The notes under the pieces are model-generated. The model ran no database searches. It saw only the letters and a list, made by a program, of their open reading frames with translations, and was not told the origin of the DNA. The position numbers were made by a program, and so were the translations under genes. DNA of 64,000 bases from Methylobacterium planeticum (GTDB lineage: Bacteria > Pseudomonadota > Alphaproteobacteria > Rhizobiales > Beijerinckiaceae). Positions 43,295 through 53,400 of the stretch are shown here, piece after piece. Positions within the stretch are counted from its first letter, which is position 1; each line of letters starts with the position of its first letter. The stretch lies in the NCBI RefSeq assembly GCF_008806345.1, contig NZ_VZZJ01000011.1, forward strand, positions 1 through 64,000. The letters run 5' to 3'.

Positions 43295-43774
43295 CTACCG
43301 CGCGTCCGTCCTGCCGCCCGCGGCGGCCGGGTCCCGGCCCGGGGGCGGGTCCAGCTCGGGCAGCAGCACCACGCTCTCCTGCTCGTTCGGGTCGGTCCGG
43401 CTGATCACCGCGATGCAGGGCTCGGTCTCGCTCGGGTTGTAGGGCAGGTGCGGCATGCCGGCGGGGATGTAGACGAAGTCCCCCGGCCCGCACTCGGCGT
43501 GGTGCTCGAGGGCGGGGCCGTACCACATCCCCGACCGGCCGCTGAGGATGTGGATCGCGGTCTCGTGGCCCGCATGCTTGTGCGCCTTGGCGCGGGCCCC
43601 CGGCGGGATCGTGACGATCTGCATGTGCAGCCCCCGCGCGTCGACGGATTCCGCCGAGATCGCGGGGGAATAGGACAACCCCTGCTTGCCCACGAAGGCG
43701 GGCCCGGCCCGCAGGACGTGGCAGGTGGGTTCCGGGTCGACAACACCCGGACCGGCATCGACAGGCTTCGGCAT
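43295..43774 (-). CDS. Cupin domain protein
   Basis: The 159-residue protein is a single cupin barrel. Motif 1 is IPPGARAKAHKHAGHETAIHILSGR (quoted in part: AKAHKHAGHETAIHILSG) with the metal-binding histidines and Glu, and motif 2 is GPGDFVYIPAGMPHLPYNPS with the third histidine. It probably binds a divalent metal and may be an isomerase, dioxygenase-like or sensor protein. GGAGGG precedes ATG 43774. It lies alone. Confidence 0.85.
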   Translation of the reverse strand: MPKPVDAGPGVVDPEPTCHVLRAGPAFVGKQGLSYSPAISAESVDARGLHMQIVTIPPGARAKAHKHAGHETAIHILSGRSGMWYGPALEHHAECGPGDFVYIPAGMPHLPYNPSETEPCIAVISRTDPNEQESVVLLPELDPPPGRDPAAAGGRTDAR

Positions 43775-44299
43775 GGCGCGGCCCTCCTGGCCGAGTCCCT
43801 CCTGGCCGAGTGTAGCACGCCGGCGCGCCCGGGATGACGCAATCACCGCGGGTCGGGCGACGCGCCGCCCCGTCCGCACGGGAGAGGTGGGCGCACCGCC
43901 GTCCGGAGTGATGTGTGGTTCCGTAGTGAGCGCGGGAGGCGCGCCGCGCCCCCTCTCCCGTGCGGGAGAGGGTTGGGGTGAGGGAGGCGCGCTCTCCGGA
44001 GAGGTCGCACCCCTCACCCGGTCGGCTGGCGCCGACTCGACCTCTCCCGGACGGGAGAGGTGGGGCGCTCTGCCATCGCGCCGGCAGGCGCGCGCGCGGA
44101 GACCAGCCCTGGGTCGCTGGTGCCAGCGTGGTCGGCTCGGTCGCCATCCCGGCGGAGCGGCACCGCTCCGCCGAGCGGGCGGGCCGGGGCCGTCCTCGGC
44201 AGCCGCGACCGTACCGTTTGCATTTTTTCGCATGATCCGCGTCTTTCGGTCCCGGATCTCACGATATGATGCAGGATCTCGAAGCAGGGGAGGCGCAGG
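43775..44299. repeat. Intergenic region made of REP-like palindromes
   Basis: The 525-base gap upstream of the EF-G-like gene contains CCCTCTCCCG-TG-CGGGAGAGGG at 43951-43972 and CCTCTCCCG-GA-CGGGAGAGG at 44041-44060, plus a half copy (CACGGGAGAGGTGG) at about 43877. Between them are GGGTGAGGG and its inverse CCCTCACCC. This matches the dispersed palindromic elements often seen between genes in Rhizobiales. No gene is supported. Confidence 0.75.
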
Positions 44300-46318
44300 A
44301 TGGCGTCGCAACCTCGGTGCATCGCCCTCGTGGGTCCGGCCCAGAGCGGCAAGAGCGTGCTGCTCGACGCTCTGGTCGAGCGCGCGGGCGGGCCGGCGCA
44401 TAGCGGGCGCGAGGGGGCGGAGGCGCGCGGGGGCACGGAGCCCGTCGTCGCCGCGCTCACCTATCTGGGCGAGGCGTTCACGGTGGTGGATTGCCCCGGC
44501 GCGGTGGAGTTCGCCCACGCCATGAACCCGGTGCTCGCGGTCTGCGACGCCGCCGTGGTGGTCTGCGAGGCGGACGAGCGCAAGCTGCCCGCCCTCGAAC
44601 TGGTGATGCGCGCCCTCGAGGCGCAGGGGGTGCCCCGCCTGCTCTTCGTCAACAAGATCGATACGGCGACGCAGGGCCTGCGCGAGACCCTGTCCCTGCT
44701 GCAGGGGGCGTCGCAGGTGCCGCTGCTGCTGCGCCAGATCCCGATCGTCGAGGACGGGGCGGCGACGGGCTACATCGACCTCGCCCTCGAGCGGGCCTTC
44801 GTCTACCGCCCCCACGCCCCCAGCACCCTGATCGCCCTGCCCGAGGGGGTGCTGCCGCAGGAGAAGGAGGAGCGCTTCACCCTGCTGGAACGCCTCGCCG
44901 ACCACGACGACGCCCTGATGGAGGCCCTGATCACCGAGGCCGAGCCCCCGCCCGACCGGATCTTCGCCGACCTCGCCCGGGAGCTGCGCGAGGGGCTGGC
45001 GGTGTCGGTGCTGATCGGCTCCGGCCTGCGCGGCAACGGCATCGGGCGCCTGCTCAAGGCCCTGCGCCACGAGGCCCCGGGGCTGGCCGAGACCCGGGCG
45101 CGCCTCGGGATCGCCGAGGCCGGCCCGCCCCTGGCCCGGGTGCTGGCGACCCGGCATGCCGGCTTCAGCGGCAAGCTCTCGGTGGCCCGGGTGCTGCGCG
45201 GGACATTCCAGGAGGGCGAGGCCGTGGCGGGGCCGGACGGGGCGGCGACCCGGATCGCCGGCCTCGTCGCCCTCGACCGGGGCCAGACCGCCCGGATCCC
45301 GGCGACCCCGGAGGGCGCGGTCGCGGGCTTCGCCCGGCTCGACGGGATCGGCACCGGCCAGGGCTTCGCGGCCGGCGGCCATGGCTTCGCGGCCGGCGGC
45401 GCCGCCCCCGGGGCGATCGGGCCCGCCCCGCCGAGCCCGGTCTACGCCAGCGCCATCCGGGTGCGCGACCGAAAGGACGACGTGCGCCTGACCGGCGCGC
45501 TCGCCAAGGTCACCGAGGAGGATCCGGGGCTCGTGGTGGAGCACGACGCGGACCTCGAGGAGATCCGCCTGCTCGGGCAGGGCGAGATGCACCTGCGGAC
45601 CGCGATCGAGCGCCTGTCGGCCCGCTTCGGCGTCGGCGTCGAGGCGAGCCGCCCGAAGGTCGGCTACCGCGAGACCATCCGGGGCGCGGCGGCGGGCCGC
45701 GGCCGGCACAAGAAGCAGACCGGCGGGCACGGGCAGTTCGCCGACGTGCAGATCGCGGTGCGGCCCCTCGCCCGGGGCGAGGGCTTCCGCTTCGCGGACG
45801 CGGTGGTGGGGGGCGCGGTGCCGCGCAACTACATCCCCTCCGTCGAGGCCGGGGCGCGGGCCTACCTGCGCCGGGGCCCCCTCGGCTTCCCGCTGGTCGA
45901 CCTCGAAGTCACCCTGACCGACGGGTCGGCCCACGCGGTCGATTCCTCGGACGCCGCCTTCCAGATCGCCGCGCGGCTCGCCCTCGACGACGCGCTGCCC
46001 AAGGCCGGGCCGGTCCTGCTCGAGCCGGTGCTCGCCGTCGAGATCGCGACGCCCTCCGGCGCCACCGCCCGGGCCACCGGCCTCGTCACCGGCCGGCGCG
46101 GGCAGATCCTCGGCTACGACGCGCGGCCGGGCTGGCCGGGCTGGGACCTCGTCCAGGCGCTGATCCCCGCCGCCGAGACCGCCGACCTGATCGTGGAGCT
46201 GCGCTCGGTCAGCGCCGGGGTCGGCAGCTTCACGGCCCGGTTCGACCACATGGCCGAGCTGAGCGGGCGGCCGGCCGAACTGGTGCTGGCGAGCGACCTG
46301 GCGCGCCGGGCCGGCTGA
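44300..46318 (+). CDS. Elongation factor G-like translational GTPase
   Basis: The 672-residue protein has the full EF-G order of domains but belongs to the divergent EF-G-like group. The P-loop is GPAQSGKS (about 12-19) rather than AHIDAGKT, G3 is DCPG and G4 is NKID. Domains III-V follow, including LGQGEMHLRTAIERL and, in domain IV, QTGGHGQFADVQIAVRPL and PSVEAGARAYL. A short GFAAGGHGFAAGG duplication sits in a loop of domain II. The changed P-loop and shortened switch I suggest it does not replace the translocation factor; its role is not established. Confidence 0.88.
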   Translation: MASQPRCIALVGPAQSGKSVLLDALVERAGGPAHSGREGAEARGGTEPVVAALTYLGEAFTVVDCPGAVEFAHAMNPVLAVCDAAVVVCEADERKLPALELVMRALEAQGVPRLLFVNKIDTATQGLRETLSLLQGASQVPLLLRQIPIVEDGAATGYIDLALERAFVYRPHAPSTLIALPEGVLPQEKEERFTLLERLADHDDALMEALITEAEPPPDRIFADLARELREGLAVSVLIGSGLRGNGIGRLLKALRHEAPGLAETRARLGIAEAGPPLARVLATRHAGFSGKLSVARVLRGTFQEGEAVAGPDGAATRIAGLVALDRGQTARIPATPEGAVAGFARLDGIGTGQGFAAGGHGFAAGGAAPGAIGPAPPSPVYASAIRVRDRKDDVRLTGALAKVTEEDPGLVVEHDADLEEIRLLGQGEMHLRTAIERLSARFGVGVEASRPKVGYRETIRGAAAGRGRHKKQTGGHGQFADVQIAVRPLARGEGFRFADAVVGGAVPRNYIPSVEAGARAYLRRGPLGFPLVDLEVTLTDGSAHAVDSSDAAFQIAARLALDDALPKAGPVLLEPVLAVEIATPSGATARATGLVTGRRGQILGYDARPGWPGWDLVQALIPAAETADLIVELRSVSAGVGSFTARFDHMAELSGRPAELVLASDLARRAG

Positions 46319-46390
46319 CCCGGCCGAAGGCCGCGGGATCGTTCATGACGATCGCGCGGTCGTTCATGATAAGTTCCGCTTGCGGCCGCC

Positions 46391-46618
46391 TCAGCGGGAC
46401 GCGAGGGCGAGGGCCTGCGACACCAGCCCGTGCGGCCCCTCGCCCAGCATCGCGCCGGCCGCGCAGAGCCCGAGGACCAGGGCGAGGCCGAGCCCGAAGC
46501 GCCCGCGCGTGACGAGGCGAAGCACTTGGAACGGAAGGAGAATCAGCTTCAGCACGGCGCGGATCGCCAGGATCGCCACCACCGGCAGGATCGCGAGGGA
46601 AAGTCCGATCACGGGCAT
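46391..46618 (-). CDS. Small two-helix membrane protein
   Basis: A 75-residue frame encodes two hydrophobic stretches, VIGLSLAILPVVAILAIRAV and FGLGLALVLGLCAAGAML, around a basic hinge (FQVLRLVTRGR). ATG 46618 is preceded by AAGGATC; an in-frame ATG at 46651 adds eleven residues. No family is recognised. It converges with the EF-G-like gene. Confidence 0.55.
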   Translation of the reverse strand: MPVIGLSLAILPVVAILAIRAVLKLILLPFQVLRLVTRGRFGLGLALVLGLCAAGAMLGEGPHGLVSQALALASR

Positions 46619-46799
46619 GTCCAGCCGATCCTTGGCTACGCGCCGTCCCACCCGGGACGGCTCAGAGGCCCATCTGCCCCCACAAACCCGGCAAGACTAA
46701 GGACACCCGCCCGCCAACAGGATATTCCCGGCCCCGCCCTGTCTCGGCCCGGAGCGTTCCCCTAAGGATGAAGCTCCCCGGGCGACCTGAGCGGATGCG

Positions 46800-48236
46800 T
46801 TGGAAGAAGCCCTGCACCGATGGCTCGAAGCCCTGTCCGCCATCCGGGCGGACGTCCTGGCCCTCCTGGGCATTGGGCTCGCGCTCGTCGTCACGGTGCA
46901 CGTCCTGCTGCACAAGCGCGAGGTCAGCGTCGCGATCGGCTGGATCGGCCTCGCCTGGCTGTCCCCGATCTTCGGCACCGGCCTCTACGCCCTGTTCGGC
47001 ATCAACCGCGTCTCCCGCCGCGCCCGGCGCCTGCGCCCGACGCCGACCCCGAAGCCGGGGGAGCCGCGCCTGCCGGAGGCGGTCGTCGCGCAGGCGTTCC
47101 ACCCCCTCGAGAAGGCGGTGCGCCGGATCACCAACCTCCCCTCCCTCGGGGGCAACGCGGTGCGGATGTTCCGCAACGGCGACGCGGCCTATCCGGTCAT
47201 GCTGGAGGTGCTGGAATCGGCCCGGGAGAGCGTCGCGCTCTCGAGCTACATCTTCCGCGACGACACGGTCGGGCGCCAGTTCTGCGACGCGCTGGTGGCA
47301 GCCCAGGCCCGGGGCGTCGACGTCTGCGCGCTGATCGACGGCATCGGCGGGGGCTATTTCGGCTCGCGCGTCTATCACCGCCTCCACCGGGCCGGCATCC
47401 CGGTCGGGCGCTTCATGCACTCGGCCCTGCCCTGGCGCATGCCGTTCCTGAACCTGCGCACCCACAAGAAGCTGCTGATCGTCGACGGGCGGATCGCCTT
47501 CACGGGCGGCCTCAACATCGCCGACGGCAACCGCGTCGCCCAGAACCCGCCGCACCCGATCCGCGACACGCATTTCCGCCTCGAGGGCCCCGTGGTCGAG
47601 CAGCTGTCGATGGCGTTCGCCAGCGACTGGGCCTTCGCGATGGGCGCCGACCTCGATGGGCCGCGCTGGTTCCCGCGCCTCGAACCCGCGGGCGGGATCA
47701 CGGCCCGGGCGGTCACCTCGGGCCCGGACGCGGATGTCGAGAAGATCGAGTTCGTGGTCCTTGAGGCCCTGGCCTGCGCGCGGCGCAGCGTCCGCCTCGT
47801 CACGCCCTACTTCCTGCCGGGCGAACTCGTCATCAACGCGCTGCAGCTCGCCGCCATCCGGGGCGTCACCGTCGACGTCGTCATCCCGCGGCGGAGCGAC
47901 CACCGCTTCGTCGACTGGGCGACGCGGGCCCATGTCGATCCGCTGCTCAAGAGCGGGGTCCGGATCTGGCTCGACGAGCCGCCCTTCGACCATTCGAAGG
48001 CCCTCGTGGTCGACGGGGAATGGTGCTTCGTCGGCAGCGCCAACTGGGACACGCGCAGCTTCCGGCTGAACTTCGAGCTGAACGTCGAGATCTACGACAC
48101 GAGCCTCGCCCGCGACCTCGAGCGGTTCATGCACGGCAAGATGAAGACCCGCCTGATGCGCGAGGACCTCAAGGCGCGTGCGCTGCCCGTCCGCCTGCGC
48201 GACGCAGGCGTCCGACTGCTGCTACCATACCTTTGA
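46800..48236 (+). CDS. cls: Cardiolipin synthase (phospholipase D family)
   Basis: The 478-residue enzyme makes cardiolipin from phosphatidylglycerol at the inner membrane. Two N-terminal helices (about 15-35 and 43-65, IGWIGLAWLSPIFGTGLYAL) precede two PLD domains with HKD motifs THKKLLIVDGRIAFTGGLN and DHSKALVVDGEWCFVGSANW. Both active-site His-Lys-Asp sets are complete. The start is probably TTG 46800, since no ATG fits; the ribosome site is poor. It ends 68 bases inside the convergent EEP-fold gene, and pairing of cls with an EEP-domain gene is also seen in E. coli (clsB-ybhP). Confidence 0.93.
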   Translation: MEEALHRWLEALSAIRADVLALLGIGLALVVTVHVLLHKREVSVAIGWIGLAWLSPIFGTGLYALFGINRVSRRARRLRPTPTPKPGEPRLPEAVVAQAFHPLEKAVRRITNLPSLGGNAVRMFRNGDAAYPVMLEVLESARESVALSSYIFRDDTVGRQFCDALVAAQARGVDVCALIDGIGGGYFGSRVYHRLHRAGIPVGRFMHSALPWRMPFLNLRTHKKLLIVDGRIAFTGGLNIADGNRVAQNPPHPIRDTHFRLEGPVVEQLSMAFASDWAFAMGADLDGPRWFPRLEPAGGITARAVTSGPDADVEKIEFVVLEALACARRSVRLVTPYFLPGELVINALQLAAIRGVTVDVVIPRRSDHRFVDWATRAHVDPLLKSGVRIWLDEPPFDHSKALVVDGEWCFVGSANWDTRSFRLNFELNVEIYDTSLARDLERFMHGKMKTRLMREDLKARALPVRLRDAGVRLLLPYL

Positions 48237-48945
48237 CGGTCCGCCCGGGGCGCCGCACCTCCTCGGTCGCGGGCGTGAGGTGCACGACGATCGGCCGGTG
48301 ATCCGAGGCGCCGCGCGGCAGCACCGCGGGCTCGTGACAGACGAGCCCGCGCACGAGGCAGCGGTCGAGCCGGAGCGGCAGCACCTCGACCATGCTGTGG
48401 GTCGGGCGCCGGGGGCCGACGTCGCGGAACCCCGGCAGCAAGGCGGGGCCGACGATGTTGTAGTCGCCGAGCACCGCGGCCCGGGGCGGCAGGTTCCGCT
48501 CGAGGCAGCGGAGCTGGCGCCGGTTCAGCATCTGGCCATGCGAGAGATGCACGTTGGCGACCCCGAAATCACCGAGGTTCAGCACCTGGCAGACCCGGTC
48601 GAACAGGGCGCCGGAGGGCAGCGCGATCACGGTCGGGGGCGTCGTCCACGGCCGCCGGCTCCAGATCGCAGGGCCGTGGATGCGGCCCGGCAGCGGCGCC
48701 CAGGCATAGGCGCCGCCGACGCGCTCGCGCAGGGCGGCGATGTCGCGGGTGGCTTCCTGCATCAGCAGGAGATCGGGATTCTCCTGCTCGATCAAGGCGA
48801 TGAGGTCGGCGACGGCCGCCCCCGTGCGGCGCAGGAGGTTCCAGCTCACGATCTTGCGCGTGCGGGTGGGGCCGGTGGCGACGCGGATCGGGGCGCTGCC
48901 GGTGGCGTGGAAGCCCAGCGGCGGGACGTGCGGGTGATCGGGCAT
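48169..48945 (-). CDS. Endonuclease/exonuclease/phosphatase family protein
   Basis: The 258-residue protein has the EEP fold: IVSWNLLRRTG (first metal region), LLMQEATRD (catalytic Glu), VANVHLSHGQ, GDYNIVGPAL (Asp/Asn pair) and GASDHRPIVVHL (terminal Asp-His). Members cleave phosphodiesters of nucleic acids or phospholipids. ATG 48945 is preferred; longer in-frame openings are low complexity. It overlaps the 3' end of cardiolipin synthase by 68 bases in antisense. By analogy with YbhP a link to cardiolipin metabolism is possible. Confidence 0.83.
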   Translation of the reverse strand: MPDHPHVPPLGFHATGSAPIRVATGPTRTRKIVSWNLLRRTGAAVADLIALIEQENPDLLLMQEATRDIAALRERVGGAYAWAPLPGRIHGPAIWSRRPWTTPPTVIALPSGALFDRVCQVLNLGDFGVANVHLSHGQMLNRRQLRCLERNLPPRAAVLGDYNIVGPALLPGFRDVGPRRPTHSMVEVLPLRLDRCLVRGLVCHEPAVLPRGASDHRPIVVHLTPATEEVRRPGRTVKGMVAAVGRLRRAGGRAAHAP

Positions 48946-49164
48946 GCGTCCTGTTCGTGCCTCGCTGATGTCGCGCGGGAAGCGGCCCCCGGGAGCGCCG
49001 GTCCGCACTGCTCTGGTTAAGCGTTGCGGGCGGTTCCTGTCGAGGCTGGGACAGGGTTCGGTGGAGAAGCGTGGACGAGCCGGAGGGTTCCCGCGCGCCC
49101 TGGCTTGACGGCGTTTCCCCCGCGGCCGATCCGTGCGAGACAGGGTTTCCATTCAGAACACTTC

Positions 49165-50418
49165 ATGAACGATTTCACCTTCATCCACGCGGCCGACCTC
49201 CATCTCGGCAGCCCGCTGACCGGGCTCGCCCTGAAGGATCCCGACATCGCCCGGCGCTTCGCCTCGGCGGGACGGCGGGCCTTCGAGGATCTGGTGAGCC
49301 AGGCGATCGAGATCGGCGCCGCCTTCCTGATCGTGGCGGGGGACGTCTACGACGGCGACTGGTCCGACAACACGATCGGGCTGTTCTTCGCCCGGCAGGT
49401 GGCGCGGCTCGACCGGGCCGGCATCCCGGTGATCCTGGTGCGGGGCAATCACGACGCCGAGAGCGTGATCACCAAGGCGATCACCCTGCCGGACTCGGTG
49501 CGGACCTACCCGACGACCCGGGCCGACACCCATCGGCTCGAGCACCTGCGGGTGGCGCTGCACGGGCGCAGCTTCCCGAACCGGGCGGTGGAGGAGAACT
49601 ACGCCCTGTCCTACCCGGCGCCGCTGCCGGGCTGGTTCAACATCGGGGTGCTGCACACCTCCTGCACCGGCCACGCCGCCCATGCGACCTACGCCCCCTG
49701 CTCGGTCGCGGACCTGACCGGGCGCGGCTACGAGTACTGGGCGCTCGGCCATGTCCATGACTACGCCGAACTCGCGCGCGACCCCTGGGTGGTGTTTCCC
49801 GGCAACCTGCAGGGCCGCTCGATCCGCGAATGCGGCGCCAAGGGCGCCGTGGCGGTCGAGGTCGCGGACGGGCGCGTCAGGACCCTGCGCCGGCTCATCG
49901 TCGACCACGCCCGCTTCCATCACCTCGCGGTGGACCTCACGGAGGCGGGCGACGAGCGCGCCGCCCTGGCGGCGGTGGAGGCCGCCCTGCGGGGTCTCGC
50001 CGCGGAGGCCGCCGGCCGTCTCCTCGCCGTGCGGGTGCGCCTGCACGGCGAGACGCCCGCCCATGACCGGCTCGCGGCCGACCGGGACAGCCTCACCGCC
50101 GAGATCCAGGCCGCGGCCCACCGGGTCCACGAGGACATCTGGCTGGAGCGGCTGAGGATCGAGACGGCGCGGCCCCGCGCGGCCCCGCATCCCGGGCCGC
50201 CCGGCGGCACGATGGCGATCGACCCCGCGACGCTGCTCGCGTCCCTCGACCAGGATCCGGAATTCCGGGCCCGGGCCCGGGCGGCGCTGGCGGACATCGC
50301 CGCCAAGATGCCGGGCGGCCTCGCCCGCGACGAGGGCGACCTCGCCGACGAGCTCGACGCCCTCTGCGCCGAGGCGGAGGCCGTGATCCTCGGACGCCTG
50401 CACGGCCGGACCTGCTAG
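49165..50418 (+). CDS. SbcD/YhaO-like DNA repair exonuclease subunit
   Basis: The 417-residue metallophosphoesterase has the calcineurin-like motifs in order: FIHAADLHLGSPL (D-x-H), LIVAGDVYDGDW (GD), LVRGNHDAES (GNHD), GVLHTSCTG and LGHVHDYAEL (GH-x-H), then a C-terminal helical part of about 150 residues. The type resembles Bacillus YhaO, a shorter relative of SbcD/Mre11. It is followed after three bases by the matching ATPase. Together they would process DNA ends or hairpins. Confidence 0.88.
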   Translation: MNDFTFIHAADLHLGSPLTGLALKDPDIARRFASAGRRAFEDLVSQAIEIGAAFLIVAGDVYDGDWSDNTIGLFFARQVARLDRAGIPVILVRGNHDAESVITKAITLPDSVRTYPTTRADTHRLEHLRVALHGRSFPNRAVEENYALSYPAPLPGWFNIGVLHTSCTGHAAHATYAPCSVADLTGRGYEYWALGHVHDYAELARDPWVVFPGNLQGRSIRECGAKGAVAVEVADGRVRTLRRLIVDHARFHHLAVDLTEAGDERAALAAVEAALRGLAAEAAGRLLAVRVRLHGETPAHDRLAADRDSLTAEIQAAAHRVHEDIWLERLRIETARPRAAPHPGPPGGTMAIDPATLLASLDQDPEFRARARAALADIAAKMPGGLARDEGDLADELDALCAEAEAVILGRLHGRTC

Positions 50419-50421
50419 GCC

Positions 50422-53400
50422 ATGCGCATCCTCTCCCTCGACCTCGAGCGCTACGGCCCCTTCACGGACCGGCGCGTGACGTTCCGGCAGGATGCCCGGC
50501 TGCACGTGGTGCTCGGCGCCAACGAGGCCGGCAAGAGCTCGGCGCTGGCCGCCGTCACCGATCTCCTGTTCGGCATCGAGCCGCGCACCCGCTTCGCCTT
50601 CCTGCACGACATGCCGCAGATGCGCATCGGCGCCGAGATCCTCGGCTCGGACGGGCAGGCGCTCCGCTTCCGCCGCCGCAAGGGCAACAGGAACACCCTC
50701 GTGGACGGCACCGACGCGGCCCTGCCCGACGATGCGCTGGCGCCCTTCCTGGGCGGCCTGAGCCGGGAGGTGTTCTGCCGCGCCTTCGGCCTCGATGCGC
50801 CGTCGCTCCGGGCGGGCGGGCACGAGATGCTGAACAGCGAGGGCGAGGTCGGGGCGAGCCTGTTCGCGGCGGCCTCGGGGCTTCGCGGCTACACCACCCT
50901 TCAGGCGAACCTCGATGCGGAGGCCGCCGACATCTTCATGCCCCGGGCGGCGCAGCACCGGACCTTCTACCAGGCGCTGGCGCGCTACGACGAGGCCCGC
51001 AAGGCGATCCGCCACGGCGAGCTGCGCTCCGGCGATTGGCGCGACCTCAACGAGGAGATCGAGGGGGCGGCGCGCAGGCTCGACGAGATCCGGGCGGAGC
51101 GCGCCCGGATCGCCGCCGAGCAGGCGCGCCTGCAGCGGCTGAAGCGGGTGACGCCCCTCATCGCCGAGATCGACGCGCTGACCGAGCGCGCCGAGGCGGA
51201 TGCCGACCTCGCCGACGTGCCGGAGGCCTGGACCGAGCGGCTCGGACGCTGCCTCGCGCGCGCCGCGGACGCGGAGGCGGCCGAGGCGCAGGCCCGGGCG
51301 ACGCTCGCGGAGGCCGCCCGCGACCTCGCCGCCGTCCCGGCGGACGCGGGCCTGCTCGCCCGGGCCGAGGAGATCCTGGAGGCGTTTCGCGGCATCGACC
51401 GCTTCGACAAGGGCGGCATCGACCTGCCCCGCCTCCAGGGCGAGGCGGACGGCTTCGCGCAGGACCTCGGGCGCCTGACGACCCGCATCGGCCTGCCCGA
51501 CGCGGAGGCCCTGCGCGCGCGCCAGCCCTCCGACGCGGCCCGCACCCGGATCGAGGGCCTGCTCCGGACCGGGCGCGACCTCGCCGCGGCGCTCGGCCGG
51601 ATGCGGGCGGAACGCGCCCAGCGCCGGGCCGAGCATGCCCGCATCACCCGGCCTGAGGGGGGCGCCGCGCCGCTGATCGACCCCGGCCCCCTGCGGACCG
51701 ATCTCAAGACCCTGGCGCCGGTGCGCGACGAGGTGGCGCGCCGGGACGCCCTCGACGCGGCCATCCGGCGCGAGGCCAAGCAGATCCAGGCGCAGGCCTC
51801 GCGGCTCGCGCCGCCGGTGGCCGACCTGCCGCGCTTCGCCGACCTGCGCCACCCCTCGCACGAGGCGGTCGCGCGCTTCGGCCGCGAGATGGAGGCCCTC
51901 GAGCGCGACCGGAACCGGGCCCTCGACCGCGGCGAGAGCGCCGCGCGGGCGCTGGCCCAGACCCGGGAGCGCCTGCGCCGCCGCGAGGCCGGCCGGCCGA
52001 TTCCGACCCGTGCCGAGCTGCTGGCGCTCCGGGCCGAGCGCGACCGCCGGCTCGCCCCCCTGCGGGCGGCCGCCCTCGGCGAGCCCGGCGCGGGCGGCCC
52101 CGCGGACGTCGCCCGCTGCGAGGCGGCGATCCTCGCGGCCGACCGCGGGGCGGACGACCTCGTGGCCGATGCCGCCCGGGCGGCCGAGCAGGCCGCCGAC
52201 CTGCAGCGCCTGGAGGCGGAGCAGGCCGAGGCCGAGGCCGCCCATGCCGCCCTCGGCGAGATCGACGCGCGCCTGGAGACGGGCTGGGCCGCCTGGCGCC
52301 GGGCCTGGGAGCCCGCCGGGATCGAGCCGGCGCCGCCGGCCGAGATGGCGGCCTGGCTCACCGAGGTCGAGACCCTGCTCGCCGACCACGAATCCCTGGA
52401 GGCCCGGCGCGCCGAGCACGATTACCTCGTGGCCCGGATCGAGGCCTGCCGCGCGCCCCTGACGGATCTCGGCCGCGGGGCCGGGCTGCCCGATCTCGCC
52501 GGGCTCGATGTCGGGCTGATCCTCGCCCGGGTCGAGGACCGGGTCGCGGCCCTCGCCACGACCTGGGAGGCGGCCCGCGAGGCGCAGGCCCGCGCCCGCG
52601 CCACCGCCGAGCAGATCGCCCGGATCGAGGCGGAGCTTTCCGAGGCGACCGACCGGCACGGCGCCTGGCTCGCGGCCTGGGGCGAGGCGGTCCAGGCCAT
52701 CGGGCTGCCGCCCGGCGCCGAACCGGACGAGGCCGAGAGCGCCCTCGAGGCGTGGCGCTCCGTCCCGACGGTCCTGCGCGAGCATGACGGCCACCGGCGC
52801 CGGATCAACGGCATCCGGCGCGACATGGAGGCCTACCGGGCGGCGGTCTCGGGGCTGGCGGCCGGCCTCGCACCGGATCTCGGCGCCCTGCCCCCGAGCA
52901 CGGCCATGAAGGCGCTCCACGGCCGCCTGCAGGAGGCCTCGCGCGCCGAGACCCGGCGGCAGGAACTCGGTCGCCGCCGCACCGCCGCGGCCGAGGCTCA
53001 AGCCGCGGCCCTTCGCGCCGTGGAGGCGGCGCGCGCCGGCCTCGCCGAGCATCTGGCCGACCGGCCGGACGGGGCTGCGGCGCCCCCCGGCGGCGACGCG
53101 TCCGGGAGGGACGACCCCGCCGCGCTCCACGCCCGGCTCCTCGCCCGCGATGCCCTGCGCCGCGAGCGCGCCGGGCGCCGGGCCGAGCTGGCCCGCGCCG
53201 CGGACGGCGTCGCGGAGGCGAGCCTGCGGGCCGACCTGGCCTCGGCCTCCGCCGACGCGATCGAGGCCAGCTTGCGCCAGCTCGCCATGGACGACGAGGA
53301 CCTCGACCAGCGCGGCAAGGTCGCCTTCGCGGACCGGGACCGGGGCGAGCGGCGGCGCACCGCGCTGGAGGGCGGCATCGGCGCCGAGCTGGCCCTGGCC

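Noticed and set aside
43160..43837. Plus-strand 225-codon frame over the cupin gene
   Set aside because: It is antisense to a clear cupin; its translation is low complexity.
43775..46249. Upstream in-frame extension of the cupin gene through 46249
   Set aside because: It runs antisense through the EF-G-like gene. The cupin homology and a good ribosome site begin at 43774.
46340..46372. Direct repeat of CGTTCATGA after the EF-G-like gene as an operator
   Set aside because: It lies between two convergent 3' ends, where an operator has no promoter to control.
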